Shown: positions 57,180-64,000 of the stretch, piece after piece | Numbering within the stretch: position 1 is the first letter of the stretch | Layout of the letters: each line of letters starts with the position of its first letter | Assembly: GCA_025093985.1 (NCBI GenBank) | Contig: JACAAK010000006.1 | Coordinates: forward strand, 1,922,001 to 1,986,000 | DNA: 64,000 nt | Origin: Calvatia gigantea | Lineage: Eukaryota > Basidiomycota > Agaricomycetes > Agaricales > Lycoperdaceae | Direction of reading: 5' to 3' | Notes under the pieces: generated by a model | Database searches by the model: none | What the model was told of the DNA's origin: nothing | The model's input: only the letters and a program-made list of their open reading frames with translations | Made by a program: the position numbers and the translations under genes

Positions 57180-58400
57180 GCCGAATGGTGCGATGCCTCC
57201 TCGACTCCCTACGTGCATTACGATGAATTCTCATTAGGTTTAAGCCCCATCTACGGCCGAGGACTGTAACACGGCATCGGTTTCTGAAGACATTCCGCCA
57301 TTGCCTCCTGGGAAAAGTGCTGTAAAACCTCTGTAGACTTCCTAAGATATCTGAACCAATGTGCACGGACATACATTGAAGAAACGCACGTTGGTGGTAC
57401 CAGCCTGTTGACCTCGGACAAGCCCGAGTACATCCTGTCTCATCCGAACTCATGGGAGGGAGCCTAACGAACGCACATGAGAAGAGCCGCTGTACAGGCC
57501 CGTCTTGTCGCCGACATCCCAGCAGACCAGGAACGGATATCGTTGGTTACTGAGGGAGAAGCATGTTTGAACTTTTGTATCGACAAAGGGTTGATGAACG
57601 AGTCTATCAAGGTAAATTTCTGTACATCGATTCGGTCAATCAGCTATTACATCGCTGCTATACAGAGTGGGCACGGTGTTATGATTGTCAGCGCTGGAGG
57701 GGGGACGATAGACATCAGCACTTACCCACGGAGCGAATCCTCAAACTTCAAGTATAGTGGACCCCTAACATGAGTGGAGACCTCACGGTGACTGGAGGAT
57801 TCTCAAGAACTCTAAAGGTATTAGGTTTACCCTCTTTCACTCTATATCCTGACCCCCCGCAAAACACTTAAGTGTCCGAAACCCAAGAATTCCGTTCTGC
57901 GTTTTTCGAAGAAGCTTCAAGTAAATTGCTCTCGAACAAACCGAATACCACGTCGATCACATGTTACCGAGGGGATATGTCGCAACCGGAATTTGTGGAC
58001 CAGGATGCAGGTGAGGGCTCGGTGTTGTTCTGTCACAGAGGACCGCCTAATTATGACCGAACGGAACTTCATAATACGTGGCGACCTTTCCCGTGTCATC
58101 GACGACCTGCAACCCATGGGGGCCACAGGAACCCGCTTTCATAAGCTTCGGTTACAAGTCATCATCTTGTACGGTCTCACTGAGTTCGAGGCACAATATG
58201 CATGGAAAGAAAATGTAAGTTTCTCGTCTCCGCGGGTTCTTCAGCGGCTAACTATCGATACTCTTGCAGGGGTTTGCAAAGCGGTAAGCAGTCGTTGATT
58301 GATCTTCATATCGGACTCTGACGAACCTTATTTTAGGGCCCGGCAGAAGTGTTATTCGATACAGGGACTGAATATCGGATGTCGTTCCCCAGTTTTTGGA
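57180..58400 (+). pseudogene. Hsp70-like pseudogene 5, internal deletion
   Basis: Pieces of the family occur in order: ESQWVKAEW-like remains (57160-57190), the LHLRPRT region (57240), MRRAAVQARLVADIPADQER (57477), VTEGEACLNFCIDKGLMNES (57545), phosphate-2 remains VSAGGGTIDISTYPRSE (57690-57730), then directly NMSGDLTVTGGFSRTL (57770) and SETQEFRSAFFEEASSK (57872). The exons for FKGSIF, FGSVRDRD, the adenosine motif and KAVPDGA are missing, and no exon 1 was found. The C-terminus has lost the usual stop. In its VSAGGGT remnant the D of VDAGGGT is changed to S. Confidence 0.8.
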
Positions 58401-58648
58401 TCGTCCTGTTTTGTAATTATCATTCGATGCCATTCCTCAACCTTCATGAATCAATTATTTCTTTGAATTTTGGTTCAGGGAAAGATCTCTTGCTAAGTAC
58501 TTCCAGTACCCTTATCTAGATGTCTGGATGATAGTTTAAGTTTTGTCGCTGTCAAAGAGCAGAGGGGGACTTACAAATAATCATACACAGTCACCAACCT
58601 CTCCTAAATGATTCCAGACCGTCGTACGGCGAAAAGGTTTTCCACTTT

Positions 58649-60448
58649 TTAATAAGTGGTGGAGGGCCAACCCATGGCGCAAAGGATCACGTCTAGCGAC
58701 ATCAATGGGTCGGCGGCCTGTAGTTGTCTAATCTTATTCCGCGTATCTTCCGACTCCCGTCCGCCCCACGGTAAATTAACCACGATACTGGCCTTCCTCA
58801 AGCGTGCAAAACCATTATTCCTCTCCGTACCGCTTGTGCCACACCGAGAGCGTAGGAATTTGAGTAGCACAGCGTCGGAGAGGTTTGCACCCCCACAATT
58901 GAACACTTCCAAGTTTGGACAAGCGCATGTTGAGGGTGCATCGCCCAATCCCTGTGTTATGTTCTCTGAATCATTATAATTACCATCATTACCCCCCTCC
59001 TCTCCATTCCATGGCCTTGATGGAGTCAAGCTCAACAGGTGGCCATCCCTGAAACAATACACCTGGGCACTGGTGCCGTCTGGCAGAGTACGAGCCAAGG
59101 GCCTGAGTGACAGCCTCCTCAGTTCAGGCAGAAGCCCCAAGATGCCCACCACGTCCATGTCACGAACATTGTCAACAACCAGATCTAGTTCCTCCAACGG
59201 GACGACTAGCCTCCCAAGAAACGCCGAAAGGATATCGAGAAAAGCTGATGGGAAATGGTCTTCCGGGGACAATCTCATCCAGTCATAGTCTTGTTCAAAG
59301 CTAAGATGACGAAGTTGCGGAGTGTGCAAATACTTTAGAAGGTGGGATGTGGGTCCGATCGTATCGCTTTTAATGAAGGATATAGATTGTAGATTTGGAA
59401 GATTTATTTGGGTAATGTTTGGGCCCTCTTCTGATGGCCACGTCGCTCCCAGAACACAGAGAGTGCACGTCGTGAGATTGGGGCATAGCGATAATGTCCA
59501 ACTCACAGCCGATATTTCAAAGGTTTGGGTGTCACCGAGGATTGCCAAGCTGGTGAGATTTTCCCAGCGAATAGGGAGCTGTGGTACCTCACTCGTGTAA
59601 AAGGGTACTCCTAAGGAACGCAACCTGGGTGCTTGAAGGATGCCACTATCTTTTGCCAGCGGGCGAAGGTCTTGTAAGAAGTAAGTACCGGAACTGTCAG
59701 GGAGGAAATGCATTGGCCCTGAGATGTAAAGCCTCTCGAGTAGAGGTAGATCAGTTGCATTGAACTGTCCCAGAGCAGCCGTCCAGTCACAGGAGGGCAA
59801 GGAGAGGTGTAGGGAACGCCAGCGCGACTTGAACTTGGCAAGAGTATCAAGATACGGCTGGGTGATGTCGCGGTTGGTTGATGGCGTAGTGGGCAGGAGA
59901 GAGTTGTGAGAGAAGTGGATAGAAATGGACAGCGGAAGTGCACCTGAACGGCAGAGCCAGGCCGAGATGTGCTCAAGCGAGGGAGACTGAGATTGTCGAC
60001 CCCATGGGGATGTACCCGCTGGGATAACAATATGGATGGAGGACCAGAGCTGTGGCGTCGCGTAGGCTATTTGCCTCCAGTGGTGGCAAATCCTGCCCAG
60101 GAGCAATGGCACTTCTCGGCTGTTCATCACTGCATTGCACGTCGAAGGAAGGCATTGTATGAAGATCGTTTGAAGGATTTCAGGGAGGAGTTTGCGGATG
60201 GGGGAAATGGCTGCCCTGTAGTCCTCAAGTTGCCTCCTTAGAGCGTTCTGCTGAATCTTTAGGCTTGAGAGGCCGTCCTGGAGCTCGGCAATTGTGAGAT
60301 TGAGGCGCAGAAGCTTTTGTTCACTCTCGTGAATGACCTTCTTTTCGACGGCCCCTGGTCCAGTTGCTGGTGCAATATAGTTGAGCTTGGATTTTACGGC
60401 AAACAAGGGGCTTGCTGCGCTCATGAGAGAGGAATACCGTGATTGCAC
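58649..60448 (-). CDS. F-box protein 2 with leucine-rich repeats, intact
   Basis: A single uninterrupted 599-residue frame starting MQSRYSSLMSAASPLFAVKS. A coiled-coil-like segment (residues about 35-75, LLRLNLTIAELQDGLSSLKI) leads into the F-box (ISPIRKLLPEILQTIFIQCL, about residues 82-101) and CHHWRQIAYATPQLWSSIHI. The rest is leucine-rich, as expected for a substrate-binding region (for example LRSLGVPFYTSEVPQLPIRW and LCPNLTTCTLCVLGATWPSE). F-box proteins connect substrates to Skp1-cullin-Rbx1 ubiquitin ligases; the substrate is unknown. It lies tail to tail with Hsp70-like pseudogene 5. Its intactness gives the reference for the broken copies at 54965 and 62718. Confidence 0.88.
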   Translation of the reverse strand: MQSRYSSLMSAASPLFAVKSKLNYIAPATGPGAVEKKVIHESEQKLLRLNLTIAELQDGLSSLKIQQNALRRQLEDYRAAISPIRKLLPEILQTIFIQCLPSTCNAVMNSREVPLLLGRICHHWRQIAYATPQLWSSIHIVIPAGTSPWGRQSQSPSLEHISAWLCRSGALPLSISIHFSHNSLLPTTPSTNRDITQPYLDTLAKFKSRWRSLHLSLPSCDWTAALGQFNATDLPLLERLYISGPMHFLPDSSGTYFLQDLRPLAKDSGILQAPRLRSLGVPFYTSEVPQLPIRWENLTSLAILGDTQTFEISAVSWTLSLCPNLTTCTLCVLGATWPSEEGPNITQINLPNLQSISFIKSDTIGPTSHLLKYLHTPQLRHLSFEQDYDWMRLSPEDHFPSAFLDILSAFLGRLVVPLEELDLVVDNVRDMDVVGILGLLPELRRLSLRPLARTLPDGTSAQVYCFRDGHLLSLTPSRPWNGEEGGNDGNYNDSENITQGLGDAPSTCACPNLEVFNCGGANLSDAVLLKFLRSRCGTSGTERNNGFARLRKASIVVNLPWGGRESEDTRNKIRQLQAADPLMSLDVILCAMGWPSTTY

Positions 60449-60855
60449 AAAACCCGCATCTATGCTTAATACTGAGCGCTGATTAATTGATCATCACAAT
60501 TGAAAACCCCAATAAGTAGTAGCTGGGACCTCCATAACGCACCACCTGGATACATGCCAAATCTCCAAGCTCCAAGCCTTGCAGGAGATCGTGAGTTTTT
60601 TTTGGAGTGCCTAACCTGTTGTAGATGTTCCCATTGATTCCTCAGCGCTCAGCTTGGGCCGGATACCTATCCTGGGAACAAGCCTTGCAAACGCGTTGAC
60701 GGTCACGTGGACATTCGGAAGCGTTTTAACGCATAACGTTGAACACCGCGCAGGAGGATATTCCTGGCACTGAATTATGATGGGGGATATAGCAGGAGGA
60801 TGTTCCGCCACGGAACTCGACCTGTTCAAATGCCTACCCGTCTCCTGTGCACATG
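60449..60855. other. Divergent promoter region, F-box 2 / Hsp70 pseudogene 6
   Basis: No gene; related in sequence to 56976-57180, the matching interval of the previous module. Confidence 0.5.
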
Positions 60856-62456
60856 CACCGGGCGTAAGCTCCTCCTTACCTTTGATGTTGGGACTACGTT
60901 CAGTGGCATATGCTACACGTACACAAGTTGATGTGACACAGGTCATATCAAATCCTATCGACTTCAGAAAGTATAAAGCGCATCATATTGAAGAATACAC
61001 TTTTCGGATTTAATGTGATGTCAATGCAACTGGTGTCACATTTACTCGCCGTAGCCTGTAGGTTCCTTGGAGCATCCCTTTTGTGACTATTACTCATGTT
61101 GGGCCATATTAGAACCCGAGATCAAGCCGGTAACAAGGTCCGCGCCTCTTCACTGTCTCGGCATGGACGCTACTGACAAGGATGAAACTGCAGGTTCCCC
61201 GGTCAAGTCATCGTAGGGTGAAATGCAAAAATTCCGACTGTAATATACTATGAACCAGACGGGGTTCCGCGAGCAATTGGTGCAGAGACGGAACGGGAAG
61301 AGACTCAGATACTGGCTGAAGAGTCTCAATGGGTCAAGGCCGAATGGTGCGGCTCCTCCCCAAGTCCTTATATGCATTTGATGGATTCTCACTAGGTTTA
61401 AGCTCCATCTACGACCGAAGACACGCATCACATCGTCAGTTTCTGACGATATTCGCCATTGCCTCCCGGGAAAAACGCTGTGGACCTCTTTGCGGACTTC
61501 CCGAAATACCTGAACCAATGCGCAAAGACACACTGAAGAAACGCACGTCGATGGCACCATCTTGTTAGCCTTTGACAAGCTCAAATCCTGTCTCATCCGA
61601 ATTCATGAAAGGGAGCCCAACAAACGCTCATGAGGAGAGCCGCCGTACAGGCTGGCCTCATCGTTGACACCCCGGCATACCAGGCATGGATATCATTTGT
61701 TACCGAAGGAGAAGCATGTTTGAACTTCTGTCTTGACAAAGGGTTGATGAACGAGTCTATCAAGGTGAGTTTTGTATATCGATTCGGACAATCGTATGTT
61801 ACATCGCTGCTATACAGAGCGGGCGTGGTGTTACGACTGTCGATGCTGGAGGGAAAACGAGGCACTTATGCACGGAGCAAATCCCCGAACTCCGGGTGTA
61901 ATGAACCCCGAATGTGAGCAGAGGCCTCATGGTACCTGGGGGATTCTCAAGAACTCTCGTTATGGTATTTTGGTTTTACTCTATCCTGACCCCTCAAATG
62001 TTCGAAACTCGAGACATGTTACCGAACGGATATCCCACAGCCAGAGTTCGTGGACTAGGATGCAGGTGGGGACTAGATGTTAGTCCGTTATAGAAAATTG
62101 CCTAATTCGACTGACAGGACCTTTCAAGATGTCTTCAAAATACGTGCTGACCCTTCCCATGTCATCGGCGACCTGTAATCGTGCATGGGAGCCACAGGGG
62201 TCCGCTATTATAAGCTCTGATACCAAACCATCATCTTGTACGGTTGCACTGGATTCAGGGCGCAGTACGCATGGCAAGAAAATGGAAGTTTCTTGCCCCC
62301 GCGAGTTGTTCTGCAGCTTTCCATTGATACTCTTGCAAGGGGGTTAAAAAGCGGTGGGCGGTCATTGATGTCTTCACATCAGATCCTGACGAATATTACA
62401 TTGGGGCTAGGTGGAAGTGTTGTTCGAAACAGAAACAGAATATTAGATTTAGTTCC
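60856..62456 (+). pseudogene. Hsp70-like pseudogene 6, multiple lesions
   Basis: Exon 1 remains read RKLLLTFDVGTTFSGICYTY (near 60863-60922), without a good ATG context. Then PTVIYYEPDGVPRAIGAETE (61230-61285), ILAEESQWVKAEW (61310), LHLRPKTRITSSVSDD (61400), MRRAAVQAGLIVDTPAYQA (61630), and C-terminal pieces to FETETEY (62430-62450) follow with several frameshifts. The central exons between phosphate 2 and GGFSRTL are missing, as in pseudogene 5. An ancestor with this deletion may have been duplicated. Confidence 0.8.
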
Positions 62457-62717
62457 CCAGTCCCTGGACCATCCTATTTTGTACATATCGCTCGATATCA
62501 TTGCTCAACGTCAACCTTCATGAATCAACGTTTATCTGAATGTTGGTTCAGGGAAGGATCTCTTGCTACGTACTTCTGGTACCCTTATCGAGATGTCTAG
62601 ATGAGAGTTTAAGTTTCATTACTGTAGGAGGGCGAAAGGGAACCCACAAACAACCACACAGGGTCACCAGCCTCTCCTAAATGATTCCAGACCATCGTAC
62701 GGCGAAAAGGTTTTCTG

Positions 62718-64000
62718 CTAATAATCAGGTAGTGGGGTGTCGATCCAAGGCGCAAAAGTCACATCTAGCAACGCCAGTGGGTTGGCGACCTGTAGTTGTT
62801 CGATCTGATTCCGGGTGTCTTCCGACTCTTGCCCTCCACTCGGTAGGTTGACCACGATGCTGGCCTTCCTCAGGCGCGCGAAACTATAATTCCTCTCCGT
62901 GCTGCTAGCGCTACACAGAGAGCGTAGGAAGTTGAGCAGCACAGCATCGGAGAAGCTTGCCCTTATACAATGGAATACTTCAAGGTTCGGACAAACACAC
63001 GTCGAAGATGCACCACCCAATTCCTGTGCTATGTTTTCTGAATCACCACGAGTACCGCCCCTGTCCTCCTCTTCTCCACTCCGTGGCCTCCATGGGGTCA
63101 AGCTCAACAGGTGGTTGTCCTGAAAATAGTAGTTCGGGGAATGGATGGCAGTTAGTGGAGATAAGAACGGGTGTGCACAGGTGAAGGGACAGCCTCTTCA
63201 GTTCAGGAACAACGCGCAAGATGCCCACCACATCATATCTTCTACAACCAAATCCAGTTCTTCCGATGGCATAACCAGTCTCCTAAGAAACACCAAAAGG
63301 GTGTCGAAAAAATGGGGCGGGGGACGGTCTGCTGGGATCCGTCCCTCCCAAGCATGCTTGTGTTTATAGCTAAGATGGCGGAGTTGCAGAGTGTGCAGAT
63401 ACTTGAGAAGGTGGGGTGTAGGTCTAGTCAGGATGTTCTCAATGAAGGATATGGACGGTAAGTTTGGAAGATTGATTTGGGGGACGCTTGGGTCTTCCGG
63501 TGGCCACACCGCTATGGGATATTGGTAGTGCATTTCACGAGATTATGGCATAGCGATAGCATCCTTCTCACAGCCGATATATCAAAGAGTTGCGTGTCTC
63601 CGAGGATCGTTAGGCTGGTGAGATTTTCCCAGCCAATTGGGAGTCGTGGTACTTCACTCCCGTAAAAGGGTAATCCCAAGGAATGCAAGTTGGGTGCTCG
63701 AAGGATGCCGTTTTCTTTTACCAAGGCGTTGAGGTCTTGTGAGATGTAATTACCAGAACCGTCAGGGAGGGAGTGCATTGGTCCTGAGATGTAAAGCGTC
63801 TCAAGTAGAGGTAGATCAGTTGCATTGAACTGTCCCAGAGCAGTCACAGGAGGGTAGGGAGAGGTAGAGGAAATGTCAGCGCGACTTGAACTTAGCGAGA
63901 GTCAAGGTACGGCTGGATGATATCGTGGTTGGCTGATGTTGCAGTGGACAGGGAAGAACTGCGAGAAAAACAGATGGAAATGGACACCGGAAGTGCACCT
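62718..64000 (-). pseudogene. F-box protein 3, broken and cut by window edge
   Basis: Minus-strand homologue of F-box 2. Pieces in three frames read FNATDLPLLETLYISGPMHS (63780-63830), LPIGWENLTSLTILGDTQLF (63590-63650), INLPNLPSISFIENILTRPT (63410-63480), and CPNLEVFHCIRASFSDAVLL (62930-62990). It ends near 62718 with DTPLPDY. At least three frame changes separate the pieces. The N-terminal F-box would lie beyond position 64000. Confidence 0.82.

Overview
The window looks like nuclear DNA of a basidiomycete fungus, most likely an Agaricomycete. The evidence is many short phase-changing introns, an expanded family of atypical (HSPA12-like) Hsp70 genes, agaricomycete-style F-box proteins with an ISPIRKLLPEIL core, a GH105 hydrolase and a fungal mitochondrial carrier. 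No rRNA, tRNA or CRISPR array was recognised. All domain calls come from reading translated motifs; no database search was possible.

Positions 1 to about 33,700 are a retrotransposon nest. A Ty3/gypsy copy on the plus strand (G2) is the oldest layer visible. It was invaded by a minus-strand relative (G1, 1-4819, running off the left edge) and by a Ty1/copia-like element (C1). C1 has 544-bp LTRs at 6711-7254 and 31091-31634 and a TAGGC target-site duplication, so the two halves of G2 lie about 25 kb apart. C1 was then filled with more elements: the 3' end of a minus-strand gypsy family B (10152-11840), a 5' piece of another G element (G4, 11841-13533), a young minus-strand gypsy element R (13534-22683) with a complete 1253-residue pol, a degenerate array of hairpin-bearing units of about 51 bp (23306-24030), and a G element with intact boundaries (G3, 24461-30805, duplication GAGTT). 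The nest ends in a 389-bp tandem duplication (32932-33711). Both gypsy families carry an extra gene after pol: a helix-rich ORF3 in G and a proline-rich ORF3 with zinc knuckles in R and B.

Positions 33,700-64,000 are gene-bearing. A decayed membrane-protein gene sits at the border. Three minus-strand tandem units follow, each with one full-length Hsp70-like gene and one truncated N-terminal Hsp70 fragment. Then come single genes for a mitochondrial dicarboxylate-type carrier and a secreted GH105 hydrolase. The right part holds three copies of a convergent module, an Hsp70-like gene (+) facing an F-box gene (-). The Hsp70 is intact only in module 1 and the F-box only in module 2; module 3 is decayed in both.

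The repeats look gene-silenced. Premature stops are mostly TGA where relatives carry CGA or TGG, and LTR pairs differ only by transitions. This suggests cytosine-methylation or RIP-like decay. The two most unusual signals are the hairpin array, whose stem sequences differ while pairing is retained, and the extra third ORFs of the gypsy families.
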